Notes under the pieces: model-generated
Database searches by the model: none
What the model was told of the DNA's origin: nothing
Seen by the model: the letters and a program-made list of their open reading frames with translations, nothing else
Made by a program: the position numbers and the translations under genes
Shown here: in pieces, positions 52,270-62,395 of the stretch
How the letters are laid out: each line of letters opens with the position of its first letter
How positions within the stretch are numbered: the first letter of the stretch is position 1
DNA from: Pseudomonas sp. FP453
GTDB taxonomy: Bacteria > Pseudomonadota > Gammaproteobacteria > Pseudomonadales > Pseudomonadaceae
Reading direction: 5' to 3'
Assembly (NCBI RefSeq): GCF_030687495.1
Contig: NZ_CP117435.1
Span: forward strand, 1,240,001-1,304,000
Length of the DNA: 64,000 nt

Positions 52270-53040
52270 TCAGTTGAATTTGTAGCTGATGGCGGTCTGC
52301 ACTTGCCCCTGGTTCACATCGCCCGTGTCCTTGACGATGCTGCTGTTCGCCGCCGAACCCACCAGGTGCACCCAGCTCGCACTGGTCAGCAACGACCAAT
52401 TGGGCGCCAGCGGAAACTCGAAGCTTTGCGTCAGCGTCAGGTTCTGGAACCCCGCACTGGCGTTATAGGGCCGAAACCCCGACGCCGCAGACTCATTGGC
52501 GTCCACCCCAAAATACGTCTGGGTCTGGCGCGCGTCGGCAAAGTGCGCCATCAGCCCGCTGCTGCCGATGATCCCGCCACCCAGCGGGTAGCCCAGCTCG
52601 CCACCGACCTTGCCGAGCACGCCGCTTTGATCGCGCCCACCGCCAACGGCCTGGCCCACCTGCGCATACACACGCCAGAAATCGGCCGGGGCGTACTGGA
52701 TGAAACCACCCACTTCAGCCATGTCCGAGACATTGCGCAGGCCTTGCAGCGAGCCGTTCGACGTACGCCCCTGCAAGTAATTGATATAGGGCCCGGCGGT
52801 AAACCCCTGGGTATTCAGCGCGCTCCAGCTCAGGCCGTCATCGGTGCTCAGGCTGACGTCGCCCCAGTCCAGATCCACATAGGGCACCGGACGGGTTTCG
52901 TAGCGGCTGCCGGTGGGGTCGTGGGGTTGGTAGCTGAGGCCCGCGCCCACTTCGCCACTGATGCCTTCGGCCCGGGCCGCGCTGGCAACGCCCCACAACC
53001 CGAGTAAACCGGCGAATACAGCAACACTGACCTTATGCAT
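52270..53040 (-). CDS. MipA/OmpV-family outer membrane protein
   Basis: A 256-residue protein with a signal peptide (VAVFAGLLGLWGVASAARA) from ATG 53040, and alternating hydrophobic strands ending in YKFN as outer-membrane barrels do. Family phrases are EVGAGLSYQPHDPTGSRYE, PYVDLDWGDVSLSTDDGL, and YFGVDANESAASGFRPYNASAGFQ. The family (MltA-interacting protein/OmpV) includes scaffold and porin-like members. It lies divergent to the sigma-54 operon; the inverted repeat at 53113-53130 is close enough to affect both. Confidence 0.87.
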   Translation of the reverse strand: MHKVSVAVFAGLLGLWGVASAARAEGISGEVGAGLSYQPHDPTGSRYETRPVPYVDLDWGDVSLSTDDGLSWSALNTQGFTAGPYINYLQGRTSNGSLQGLRNVSDMAEVGGFIQYAPADFWRVYAQVGQAVGGGRDQSGVLGKVGGELGYPLGGGIIGSSGLMAHFADARQTQTYFGVDANESAASGFRPYNASAGFQNLTLTQSFEFPLAPNWSLLTSASWVHLVGSAANSSIVKDTGDVNQGQVQTAISYKFN

Positions 53041-53112
53041 GGAACGGCTTCCTTCTCTGAACATGCGCGCATGAACGCGCGAAGGGCGGCCTTCGCGCAA
53101 GCACTGATCTTG

Positions 53113-53130
53113 TTTGTAGCAAGCTACAAA
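53113..53130. promoter_or_regulatory. Candidate upstream activator site for the sigma-54 operon
   Basis: TTTGTAGC-AA-GCTACAAA is a perfect inverted repeat, followed by a third half site ATTGTAGC. It lies about 62 bases upstream of the -24 element, a normal enhancer distance. The activator encoded at 59199 is the natural candidate to bind it. Confidence 0.65.
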
Positions 53131-53190
53131 AATTGTAGCTCCCACGACACATAGCCGCCCGCAAGCCCAGCCCCGCTGGGTGCTGACCAG

Positions 53191-53206
53191 TTGGCACAGT
53201 CCCTGC
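53191..53206 (+). promoter_or_regulatory. Sigma-54 promoter
   Basis: TTGGCACAGTCCCTGC fits TGGCAC-N5-TTGC with one mismatch. The GG (53193-53194) and GC (53205-53206) are exactly 12 bases apart as required. Transcription would begin near 53218, about 40 bases before the first gene of the operon. Confidence 0.78.
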
Positions 53207-53257
53207 TCTACCCCTTGTGAAAGCGCAGACAGCGCGCTCATCTTCAAGGTAACCGCA

Positions 53258-53959
53258 ATGATTGACTGGCATATCGTGTGCGACTTCGACGGGACCATCA
53301 CTCCCACCGACGTCATCGACAACGTCCTCCAACGCTTCGCCGGCCCCGAGTGGGAAACCATCGAGCAGCAATGGCTGGATGGGCATATCGGTTCACGCGA
53401 ATGCCTGAGCCGCCAACTGGCGCTGATCAAGGCCACGCCCGGCGAACTGCTGGCCTACTTCGACAGCGTGGAGATCGACCCGGACTTCCCCGACTTCGTC
53501 GATCAGGTCATCGGCCTGGGCGCGTCCATCGAAGTGGTCAGCGACGGCATCGAGCAGGGCATCGCGCGAATCCTGTCGCGCAACTACGTGACCTTGCTGC
53601 CGATCCTCGCCAACCGCCTGCGCCAGGTCGACCAGAACAGCTGGCGCATCGACTTCCCGTATGCCAGCGACGCCTGCCGTGCCGCGTCCGGCAACTGCAA
53701 GTGCAAATCCACGCCGCGCCACAAGCGCGTGCTGGTGATCGGCGACGGCAAGTCCGACATGTGCGTGGCCTCCACCGCCGACTTCGTGTTCGCCAAGGGC
53801 AGTCTCGCCGACTACTGCGTCGCCCACCAGATTCCCCACGCGCGCTTCGACACCTTCGCCGAAGTGCCTGCATTGCTGGCGCTGCTGCCCCAGGGCAACG
53901 CCGCCAACGCCACCTCCTTTACTGCTGCCGACAACCAGGAACTCTTCCACCATGTCTGA
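53258..53959 (+). CDS. MtnX-like HAD-superfamily phosphatase
   Basis: A 233-residue HAD-IB phosphatase starting at MIDWHIVCDFDGTITPTD, where Asp9 and Asp11 form the catalytic DxDGT motif. Later motifs are IEVVSDGIEQGIARIL (motif II) and VLVIGDGKSDMCVASTADFVFAKG (motif III/IV), with a SGNCKCK loop in the cap region. MtnX acts on a methylthiopentenyl phosphate in methionine salvage, but no other mtn genes are nearby, so the true substrate is open. It heads the sigma-54 operon and overlaps the aminotransferase by eight bases. Confidence 0.85.
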   Translation: MIDWHIVCDFDGTITPTDVIDNVLQRFAGPEWETIEQQWLDGHIGSRECLSRQLALIKATPGELLAYFDSVEIDPDFPDFVDQVIGLGASIEVVSDGIEQGIARILSRNYVTLLPILANRLRQVDQNSWRIDFPYASDACRAASGNCKCKSTPRHKRVLVIGDGKSDMCVASTADFVFAKGSLADYCVAHQIPHARFDTFAEVPALLALLPQGNAANATSFTAADNQELFHHV

Positions 53960-55346
53960 TATCCGTATCGCTACCGCCGAAGACCAGATCCTTCTGGATA
54001 AAGAAGCCAAGTACTGCTCCTACGGCGACACCGTTCACTACATCGAGCCGCCGCGCATTTTCAGCCGCTGCGAAGGCTCCTACGTGTGGGACACCGAAGA
54101 CCAGGCCTACCTCGACCTGCAAATGTGGTACTCGGCCGTCAACTTCGGCTACGCCAACCCGCGCCTGAACAATGCGCTGAAACAGCAGATCGACACCCTG
54201 CCGCAAATCGCCAGCCAGTACCTGCACAAGGGCAAGATCGAGCTGTCGGAAATGATCGCGGTCGACGCGAAGAACAAGTTCGGCCTCGACGGTCGCGTGC
54301 ACTTCAACGTCGGCGGTTCGCAGTCCATCGAAGACTCGTTGAAGGTGGTGCGTAACGCGTCCAACGGCAAGAGCCTGATGTTCGCTTTTGAAGGCGGCTA
54401 CCACGGGCGTACCCTCGGCGCCTCGTCGATTACGTCCAGCTTCCGCTACCGTCGCCGCTACGGCCACTTTGGTGAACGCGCCAACTTCATTCCGTTCCCG
54501 TACCACTTCCGTGGCCCGAAAGGCATGACCAAGGAAGAGTACGGCAGCCAGTGCGTGCAGCAATTCGCGCGCTTGTTCGAGACGGAATACAACGGCGTCT
54601 GGGACCCGAAAACCAATCAGTGTGAATACGCCGCGTTCTACGTCGAGCCGATCCAGGGCACCGGCGGCTACGTGATCCCGCCGATGAACTTCTACCGCGA
54701 GCTCAAGCACGTGCTGGACCAGCACGGCATCCTGATGGTCAGCGATGAAATCCAGATGGGCTTCTACCGCACCGGCAAACTGTGGTCGATCGAGCACTTC
54801 GATGTGCAGCCGGACGTGATCGTGTTCGGCAAGGCGCTGACCAATGGCCTCAACCCGCTGGGCGGCATCTGGGCCCGTGAAGAGCTGATCAACCCGAAGG
54901 TCTTCCCGCCAGGTTCGACCCACTCCACCTTCGCCTCCAACCCGTTGGGCACAGCGGTGGGCCTGGAAATGTTCAAGATGACCAGCGAAGTCGACTACGG
55001 CGCGATGGTCATGGCCAAGGGCAAATACTTCCTCGAAGGCCTGCAAGACCTGCAGAAACGCTTCCCGATCATCGGCGACGTCGATGGCCTGGGCCTGGCG
55101 CTGCGCTGCGAAATCTGCGGCCCGGACGGCTTCACCCCGGACAAGGCGACCCTGGACTACATGGTCGAGGAAGGCATGAAAGGCGACATGATCGTGGACG
55201 GCCAGAAACTCGGCCTGATCCTCGACGTGGGCGGCTACTACAAGAACGTGATCACCCTGGCGCCGTCCCTGGAAATCAGCTACCCGGAAATCGACCTGGG
55301 CTTGAAGCTGCTGGAGCAACTGCTGGTGCGGGCGACCAAACGGTGA
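53952..55346 (+). CDS. Class III PLP-dependent aminotransferase
   Basis: A 464-residue aminotransferase. Recognised regions are the phosphate-binding GGSQSIEDSLKVVRNAS, the EGGYHGRTLGASSIT motif, the acidic cofactor-contact VSDEIQMGFYRTGKLW and the PLP lysine at Lys294 (VFGKALTNGLNPLGG). The family includes GABA, ornithine and other omega-amino acid transaminases, and the sequence does not settle the donor. It is the second gene of the operon, overlapped four bases by the esterase gene. A phosphatase-aminotransferase-hydrolase order suggests processing of an amino-sugar or amino-alcohol type compound (inference). Confidence 0.9.
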   Translation: MSDIRIATAEDQILLDKEAKYCSYGDTVHYIEPPRIFSRCEGSYVWDTEDQAYLDLQMWYSAVNFGYANPRLNNALKQQIDTLPQIASQYLHKGKIELSEMIAVDAKNKFGLDGRVHFNVGGSQSIEDSLKVVRNASNGKSLMFAFEGGYHGRTLGASSITSSFRYRRRYGHFGERANFIPFPYHFRGPKGMTKEEYGSQCVQQFARLFETEYNGVWDPKTNQCEYAAFYVEPIQGTGGYVIPPMNFYRELKHVLDQHGILMVSDEIQMGFYRTGKLWSIEHFDVQPDVIVFGKALTNGLNPLGGIWAREELINPKVFPPGSTHSTFASNPLGTAVGLEMFKMTSEVDYGAMVMAKGKYFLEGLQDLQKRFPIIGDVDGLGLALRCEICGPDGFTPDKATLDYMVEEGMKGDMIVDGQKLGLILDVGGYYKNVITLAPSLEISYPEIDLGLKLLEQLLVRATKR

Positions 55347-56284
55347 ACGTGATTGAGATCGACCTCGGTGAAGGTGATGCCGGTTTCGTTCTCGGTGAAG
55401 GTCCGGTCGGGATCCTGTTGATCCACGGCCTGACCGGCACGCCGACGGAATTGCGCCAGGTCGCCAAGGGCCTGGCCAAGGCGGGCAACTGCACGGTGTA
55501 CGTGCCCACCCTGGCCGGGCATTGCGGCGATAACAGCGACTTGCAGGCCACCTGCTGGCGTGACTGGTACGAAGGCGTGCGCAAGACCTTCGTCCAGGTC
55601 AGGCAGCGCCACGAACAGGTGTTTGTCGGCGGCTTGTCCATGGGCGCGGTGATGTCGATGTACGTGGCCGCCGAGCACCCGGGGCAAGTCGCCGGGCTGC
55701 TGATGTATTCGACCACCTTGAAGTACGACGGTTGGAGCATCAACAAACTGGCGTTCCTCACGCCGTTGCTGATGAAGATTCCATTCGGCGTGCATATCTG
55801 CAGCTTCGAAGAGAAGCCGCCGTACGGCATCAAGAACGAACGCCTGCGGGCCATCGTCGAGCGGCAGATGAAGGAGGGCGAAAGCAGCGAGGCGGGCTTG
55901 TTGACCATGGAAGGCATCACCGTGCGCGAGTTGCACCGGATGAACGCCGTGGTGAAGAAACGCATGGCCGAGGTCAAGGTGCCGGCGCTGGTGTTGCATT
56001 CCATCGAGGACGACATCACCAGCCGCTGGAACGCCGACTACGTCGAACGCCACCTAGGCGGGCCGGTGACCAAGATCCTGTTGGACAACTGCTATCACAT
56101 GATCACCGTGGACCTGCAATACCGCCGGGTGATTGAGTTGAGTGCCGAGTTCGTCGAGCAGCACACCGCCTTCAAACCAGCACCGGTCAATGTGGGAGCT
56201 GGCTTGCCTGCGATGGCGGTGTTGACTGATCCACTGCTATCGCGGGCAAGCCCGCTCCCACAAAAAAAAGCTGCGCACAGTTGA
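55343..56284 (+). CDS. Alpha/beta hydrolase (carboxylesterase-like) with a REPIN-encoded tail
   Basis: A 313-residue cytoplasmic esterase/lipase-like hydrolase. The nucleophile is Ser99 in GGLSMGAV, with HGLTGTP for the oxyanion hole, an acid in HSIEDDITSRW and a His in DNCYHMITVD. The fold is complete by about residue 280. The last ~30 residues (from VNVGAGLPAMAVLTD on) are translated from the REPIN at 56192-56261, so the ancestral stop was probably lost when the repeat arrived. The tail is probably unstructured and without function. It is the third gene of the sigma-54 operon. Confidence 0.88.
   Translation: MNVIEIDLGEGDAGFVLGEGPVGILLIHGLTGTPTELRQVAKGLAKAGNCTVYVPTLAGHCGDNSDLQATCWRDWYEGVRKTFVQVRQRHEQVFVGGLSMGAVMSMYVAAEHPGQVAGLLMYSTTLKYDGWSINKLAFLTPLLMKIPFGVHICSFEEKPPYGIKNERLRAIVERQMKEGESSEAGLLTMEGITVRELHRMNAVVKKRMAEVKVPALVLHSIEDDITSRWNADYVERHLGGPVTKILLDNCYHMITVDLQYRRVIELSAEFVEQHTAFKPAPVNVGAGLPAMAVLTDPLLSRASPLPQKKAAHS
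56192..56261. repeat. Hybrid REPIN overlapping the 3' end of the esterase gene
   Basis: The left arm is GTGGGAGCTGGCTTGCCTGCGAT (GCTGG subtype) but the right arm is ATCGCGGGCAAGCCCGCTCCCAC (GCGGG subtype). The loop is shorter than in the other copies, and the arms no longer match at every base. It codes for the protein's C-terminal tail. Confidence 0.88.
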
Positions 56285-56315
56285 TCGGTGTCCGCCATAG
56301 AAGTAAGGGAAATCT

Positions 56316-57440
56316 GTGATTACCACCCAAGCCTTCCCGAGCATCCGGGCTCTCCAGCGCAGTGCCTGGAACGACTGTTTCCCCGGTGCCCTGGAGGACT
56401 GGGACTATTACGTCGCCGTGGAAAGCGCCGCCATCGCGGATTTCCAATGGCGCTACCTCGCGGTGTACGACAATGGAACGCTGGTGGCCGTAGCTGCCGC
56501 GTTCATCACCCATTACCGCCTCGACACCACGGTGTCAGGCGCCGGCAAGCGTTTGACCGAACGCCTGGACCGACTGTGGCCGGGGCTTTTGCAATTGGGC
56601 TTGTATGCCCTCGGCTCACCGGTGGCCGAGCGCTGCGATGTGGGTTTCGCCAGCAGCGTGCCTGAATCGCGCCGCCCGTTGCTGCTCACGCACCTGCTCG
56701 CCGCCGCCCGCCAGGACGCCGATGAGTTCGGCATCGGCCTCGTCGCAGTCAAGGACGCGCCAAGCAACGATCCGCACTGGGCCGACAGCTGCCGCGCCGC
56801 CGGCTTCCAAAGCATGCCGAGCCTGCCCACGGGCGTGTTGCCGCTGCCCTACGGCTCGGTGGACGCCTACCTCGGCTCCCTGGGCAAATCCACGCGCAAG
56901 GACCTGCGCCGCAAGCTGCGCGCGCCAGGGCCGCGGGTGGAGTGGCGGCGCACTATCGACGACGTGCTGCCCGAGATCATGCGCCTGTACGAAGCCACGC
57001 TCACCCGCGCCGACTTGCAGTTCGAACGCCTGCCCGCCGGCTATTTCACCGGTGTGCTGGAACGCCTCGGAGAACGCGCGGTGTGTGTTCTCTACTGGGT
57101 GGATGACCACCTGGTGGCGTTCAACCTGATCCTGGTGGACGAGCACCGCCTGGTGGACAAGTTCTTCGGGCATGACGTCGAATTCACCCGCGACTACAAC
57201 TTGTACTTCCGCAGCTGGCTGACCAATGTGGACTACTGTATTGAACACAATATTGCGTTGTACGAGTGCGGGCAGGCCGGGTATGCCAGTAAGCTGCGCC
57301 TGGGCTGCGAGTTCCAGGGCAACAGTGTGTTCTTCCGCCACCGCAACCGGCTGGTCAACGGCCTGCTCAAGCTTGTAAAACTGTTTATTCGACCGGATCG
57401 TTCCGACCCTGCCATGGCTGCTGCGATAAGCGAAACCTGA
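56316..57440 (+). CDS. GNAT/FemAB-type acyltransferase
   Basis: A 374-residue protein with a GTG start behind AAGTAAGGGA. It has the FemAB-like two-half GNAT layout: LGKSTRKDLRRKLR for the middle, then ITRADLQFERLP-like and the C-terminal region DKFFGHDVEFTRDYNLYFRSWLTNVDYCIEHNI and YECGQAGYASKLRLGCEF. Such enzymes add acyl or aminoacyl groups to an amine and often work on peptidoglycan or secondary metabolites. It is the fourth gene of the operon, 31 bases after the esterase, and ends one base into the kinase start. Confidence 0.83.
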   Translation: MITTQAFPSIRALQRSAWNDCFPGALEDWDYYVAVESAAIADFQWRYLAVYDNGTLVAVAAAFITHYRLDTTVSGAGKRLTERLDRLWPGLLQLGLYALGSPVAERCDVGFASSVPESRRPLLLTHLLAAARQDADEFGIGLVAVKDAPSNDPHWADSCRAAGFQSMPSLPTGVLPLPYGSVDAYLGSLGKSTRKDLRRKLRAPGPRVEWRRTIDDVLPEIMRLYEATLTRADLQFERLPAGYFTGVLERLGERAVCVLYWVDDHLVAFNLILVDEHRLVDKFFGHDVEFTRDYNLYFRSWLTNVDYCIEHNIALYECGQAGYASKLRLGCEFQGNSVFFRHRNRLVNGLLKLVKLFIRPDRSDPAMAAAISET

Positions 57441-59209
57441 TGATCACCAAGACCCGCCAGAAAGCCCGTCCGTTTGCGATTTCACGCTGGAGTGTCCAGC
57501 GCAAGCTGGTGCTGGCGTTCTGGCTGGTCAGCGTGATCCCGACGATGATCGCCGCCGAGTTGGCCGCGACCACCCTGTCGCAGATTTTCGACAGCAACGT
57601 GCGGATCTGGCTGCAAGAGTCCACCCGCATCGTCAAGGACGAGATCGGCGACATCGTTCACGACAACGCGCGCATGGCCAAATTGTTCCTGCGCTACGCC
57701 AGCCCGCCCTCGGACCGCCTGGCCGCCAAGCACGACCGCTTGACCGCCGACATTGCCGATGCGACGGACATCGACGTGGTCGCGCTGATTCGCGTCAGCG
57801 ACCACAAGATCATGTTCAGCACGGCCTCCGATGACATCGTCAAGCAGATCAGCCTGACCAGTAACGCGGTCCTGCAAACGGTGAGCGTGTCGGGGGTGGA
57901 CACCGGCATCGTGGTCTCGACCTTCGAAACCAGCAAGGAAGGCGTCGATTACCTGCTGCTGGTGGCGACCTACCTGGACAGCAGCTTCCTCACCAGCGTG
58001 GCCGAAGTGCATTCGCTCGACCTGCGCCTGTATCTGGCCAACCCGAAAGGTTTCTCGGAGATTTTCTCCACCCAGCGTTTCCAGGATCACCCCTCGCGCA
58101 TCCCCAAGGACGTAGAAGCGGCGATGCGCAATACCCGGCAACCGAGCGAGCAGTTCACCAACAACTACAGCGGTTTGTACTGGCCGATCTTCAACGACGC
58201 CGGCGATCTGCAGGGCGTGATCTTCAGCGGTCTGTTGCGCCATTCGAGCCTGGTGGGGTTGGTGAACCAGAGCAATCTGTTTGTGCTGATCTTCCTGGTC
58301 AGCTCGGCGCTGTCCCTGGGCGCGGGCGTGTTGGTGTCACGCCGCTTGACCCGGCCCTTGCGCGACTTGTCCGAGGGTGTGGATGCGGTGATTTCCGGCA
58401 ATTACCAGCACCGCGTGGCGGTCAGCGGCGGCGATGAGTTGGCACAGCTGAGCAGCACCTTCAACCACATGACCGAGCGCCTGGGCGAGTTGCATCACCT
58501 CGAAGCGCAACTGCGCCGGCGTGATCGTTTGCATGCCCTGGGCGAAGTCGCCATGGGCCTGGCCCACGAAATCCGCAACCCGCTGGGCATTATCAAGACC
58601 GCCACTCAACTGCTGCACCGGCGTGCCGACCTGGCGGACACCGACAAGCGCCACCTGGAATACGTGGTCAGCGAAGTCAGCCGCATCAACGAGCTGATCA
58701 CCGAATTCCTCGACTTCGCCAAGCCCAACCCGCCGTTGCGCGTGTTGCAGGCGGCGCGGCCGCTGGTGGACGAGATCCTCGGCTTCTGCGCGCCGGAGCT
58801 GACAGCCCACAATGTCGATGTGCAGGTCGACGACCAGGCGCCGGGCGCGACGATCTACGCGGATGCCAAGCAACTCAAGCAGGCGTGCCTCAATTTGATC
58901 CTCAATGCCATCGACGCCATGCCCGACGGCGGGCGCCTGAGCCTGGGGATTCGCAGCGTCGGCGACAACACGGTGATCAGCATCGCCGACAGCGGCCAGG
59001 GCATCCCGGCAGAAATGATCGAGCGCATCTTCACCCCGTTCGTCACCACCAAGGCCTCGGGCACCGGCCTGGGGCTGGCCAAGGTCTACTCGATCATGGA
59101 AAGTCACGACGGCAGCATCGAATGCACCAGCGAGAAAGATGCCGGCGCCACGTTCAGCCTGTACATTCCGGCTATCGGCGAAGACGACGAGGACAGTCAT
59201 GACGCATAA
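57440..59209 (+). CDS. Sensor histidine kinase of the sigma-54 operon
   Basis: A 589-residue membrane kinase: TM1 near residues 18-38, a ~240-residue periplasmic Cache-like sensor, TM2 (FVLIFLVSSALSLGAGVLV), a HAMP linker (RRLTRPLRDLSEGVDAVISGNY), HisKA with His376 in LAHEIRNPLGIIKTA, and a catalytic domain with NLILNAIDAMPDGG, ADSGQGIPAEM and GTGLGLAKVYSI. It directly overlaps the regulator gene by 11 bases. The periplasmic sensor suggests that an external small molecule turns on the operon. Confidence 0.92.
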   Translation: MITKTRQKARPFAISRWSVQRKLVLAFWLVSVIPTMIAAELAATTLSQIFDSNVRIWLQESTRIVKDEIGDIVHDNARMAKLFLRYASPPSDRLAAKHDRLTADIADATDIDVVALIRVSDHKIMFSTASDDIVKQISLTSNAVLQTVSVSGVDTGIVVSTFETSKEGVDYLLLVATYLDSSFLTSVAEVHSLDLRLYLANPKGFSEIFSTQRFQDHPSRIPKDVEAAMRNTRQPSEQFTNNYSGLYWPIFNDAGDLQGVIFSGLLRHSSLVGLVNQSNLFVLIFLVSSALSLGAGVLVSRRLTRPLRDLSEGVDAVISGNYQHRVAVSGGDELAQLSSTFNHMTERLGELHHLEAQLRRRDRLHALGEVAMGLAHEIRNPLGIIKTATQLLHRRADLADTDKRHLEYVVSEVSRINELITEFLDFAKPNPPLRVLQAARPLVDEILGFCAPELTAHNVDVQVDDQAPGATIYADAKQLKQACLNLILNAIDAMPDGGRLSLGIRSVGDNTVISIADSGQGIPAEMIERIFTPFVTTKASGTGLGLAKVYSIMESHDGSIECTSEKDAGATFSLYIPAIGEDDEDSHDA

Positions 59210-60596
59210 CATTCTGGTAGTCGACGACGAGCCCAAGCTCTGCGACTTGCTCGCCTCGGCCCTGGGCCAGAGCGAGGTGCAGGTGTTTGTCGCCGGCAAC
59301 GGCTTGCACGCGCTCAAGGTGCTGGAGCAGGAAGACATCGACCTGGTGATCAGCGATTGGCGCATGCCCGGCATGGACGGCCCGGCGCTGTTGGCCGAGA
59401 TCAAGGTGCGCTATCCCCAGGTGCCGGTGATCGTGATGACCGCCTACAGCACGGTGAAGAACGCCGTGCAATCGATGCGCAACGGCGCCTATGACTACAT
59501 CGCCAAGCCGTTCGACATCGACGAGCTGGACATCACGGTGGCCAAGGCCTTGCAGTTTCGCGACATCCTGCGCGACAACGCGCGCCTGCGCGCCGAGCTG
59601 GATGAACACGCCCAGTTCGACAGCCTGGTGGGTGACAGCCCGGCATTCCGCAGCGTGCTGCAGGCGGTGGACGCAGTGCGTGACAGCGCCGCGACCATCC
59701 TGCTCACCGGCGAAAGCGGCACCGGCAAGGAGATGGTCGCGCGGGCCATCCACAAACACGGCAGCCGCGCCGACAAACCGTTCGTGGCGGTCAATTGCGC
59801 GGCGATCCCCGAGGGCTTGCTGGAAAGCGAAATGTTCGGCCATCGCAAAGGCGCCTTTACCGGCGCGGTGTCGGACCGGGTAGGGCGCTTTCAGCAGGCG
59901 GACAAGGGCACGCTGTTCCTCGACGAAGTGGGCGACATGCCGCTGGCGTTGCAGGCCAAGATCCTGCGCGCGTTGCAGGAGCGGGTGATCGAACCGGTGG
60001 GCGACCCCCGCGAGCGCAAGGTGGATGTGCGGGTGATCGCCGCCACCAACAAGAACCTGCTGGAGGCGGTGGCCAACAAGGAGTTCCGCGAAGACCTGTA
60101 TTACCGCCTCAACGTGTTCCCGATTCCCCTGCCGGCGTTGCGCGAGCGTGTGGAAGACATCGCGCCGTTGGCCCGCCACTTCGCCCACACCCTGAGTGCC
60201 ACGGCCGGCAAGCGCATCACCGGCTTCAGCGCCGAGGCGTTGCAGGCGATGGCGGCGTATCACTGGCCGGGCAATATCCGTGAGCTGCAAAACTGCGTGG
60301 AGCGCGCGACGATTGTCGCGGCGACGCCGGTGATCGAGGACATCGACTTGCCGGGGTATCTGTTTGCGTCGCGCCCGAGCGAGGGCGGCGTTGCGGCGAT
60401 TCTCAGTGATGGGCCGGGGGTGCCGCAGGACCTGGATGCGGCGCTGGCGGAGGTGGAGAAGGCTTATATTCTGGCGGCGTTGCAGGAGAGCAATGGGGTG
60501 CAGGCGGCGGCTGCGGCGAAGATCGGGATTTCGGAGCGGAGCTTCTGGTATCGCCTGAAGAAGCTGGGTATCCAAGTCGACAAAATAGTCCGCTGA
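59199..60596 (+). CDS. Sigma-54-dependent response regulator (NtrC family)
   Basis: A 465-residue activator. The receiver has Asp53 in LVISDWRMPGMDG and Lys in YIAKPFDI. The AAA+ domain has Walker A GESGTGKE, the sigma-54 contact loop GAFTGAV, and Walker B TLFLDEVGDMP. The C-terminal Fis-type helix-turn-helix is NGVQAAAAAKIGISERSFWYRLKKLGI. The ATG at 59199 (inside the kinase 3' end) gives MTHNILVVDDEP. As the last gene of the operon it probably activates its own promoter at 53191. Confidence 0.94.
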   Translation: MTHNILVVDDEPKLCDLLASALGQSEVQVFVAGNGLHALKVLEQEDIDLVISDWRMPGMDGPALLAEIKVRYPQVPVIVMTAYSTVKNAVQSMRNGAYDYIAKPFDIDELDITVAKALQFRDILRDNARLRAELDEHAQFDSLVGDSPAFRSVLQAVDAVRDSAATILLTGESGTGKEMVARAIHKHGSRADKPFVAVNCAAIPEGLLESEMFGHRKGAFTGAVSDRVGRFQQADKGTLFLDEVGDMPLALQAKILRALQERVIEPVGDPRERKVDVRVIAATNKNLLEAVANKEFREDLYYRLNVFPIPLPALRERVEDIAPLARHFAHTLSATAGKRITGFSAEALQAMAAYHWPGNIRELQNCVERATIVAATPVIEDIDLPGYLFASRPSEGGVAAILSDGPGVPQDLDAALAEVEKAYILAALQESNGVQAAAAAKIGISERSFWYRLKKLGIQVDKIVR

Positions 60597-60613
60597 CACC
60601 CTGGGATTAAAAT

Positions 60614-60700
60614 GTGGGAGCTGGCTTGCCTGCGATAGCGGTGGTTCAGTTAAAGCATCTTTGGCTGACACACCGCTATCGCAGGCAAGCCAGCTCCCAC
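60614..60700. repeat. REPIN between sigma-54 regulator and glpM
   Basis: Inverted GTGGGAGCTGGCTTGCCTGCGATAGCGGTG arms around a loop with AAAGCATCTTTGG. It lies between convergent genes. Confidence 0.92.
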
Positions 60701-60719
60701 AGTTTTTGACCGAGTTGTG

Positions 60720-61057
60720 TCAGGTGTGGACGCGGACCCAGATGCTCACCAACACCGTCGCGGCCATCAGCCAGGCTACTGCGGCGACGGCCAGCGATGC
60801 CTCAAGCCGCAACCGATCCACCACCACATACAACGTCGCCAAATACACAAAGTACGGAATGATCGACCACATCCCGAACAGGATCGTGGTCTTCAAGTCC
60901 TCCACCGAACGGCCTTTGCCGACGATGTAGTGGGCGATCAGCGCGAAGGTCGGAAACAGCGGCACCAGGCCCGCAATGTAGTAGTTCTTGGTCTTGGCCA
61001 GCGCGGCCAGGATCAATACGACGGCCGCGCCCAGGGCGGCTTTCAGGAACAGATCCA

Positions 61058-61058
<1 letters not shown>
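60720..61058 (-). CDS. glpM: GlpM-family membrane protein
   Basis: A 112-residue protein with four membrane helices. It matches GlpM throughout: FLKAALGAAVVLILAALAKTKNYYIAGLVPLFPTFALIAHYIVG, then SVEDLKTTILFGMWSIIPYFVYLATL. In P. aeruginosa GlpM is required for full alginate production, by an unknown mechanism. Its start codon overlaps the stop of dctD by one base (61058), so it is at the end of the dctBD transcript here. Confidence 0.9.

Positions 61059-62391
<1,333 letters not shown>

Positions 62392-62395
<4 letters not shown>

Noticed and set aside
53278..54168. 296-codon plus-strand frame overlapping the phosphatase and aminotransferase
   Set aside because: Arg/Ala/Pro-rich out-of-frame reading of two well-recognised genes.
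1390..60700. Repeated palindromes as a possible CRISPR array
   Set aside because: They are isolated inverted pairs kilobases apart, not regularly spaced direct repeats.
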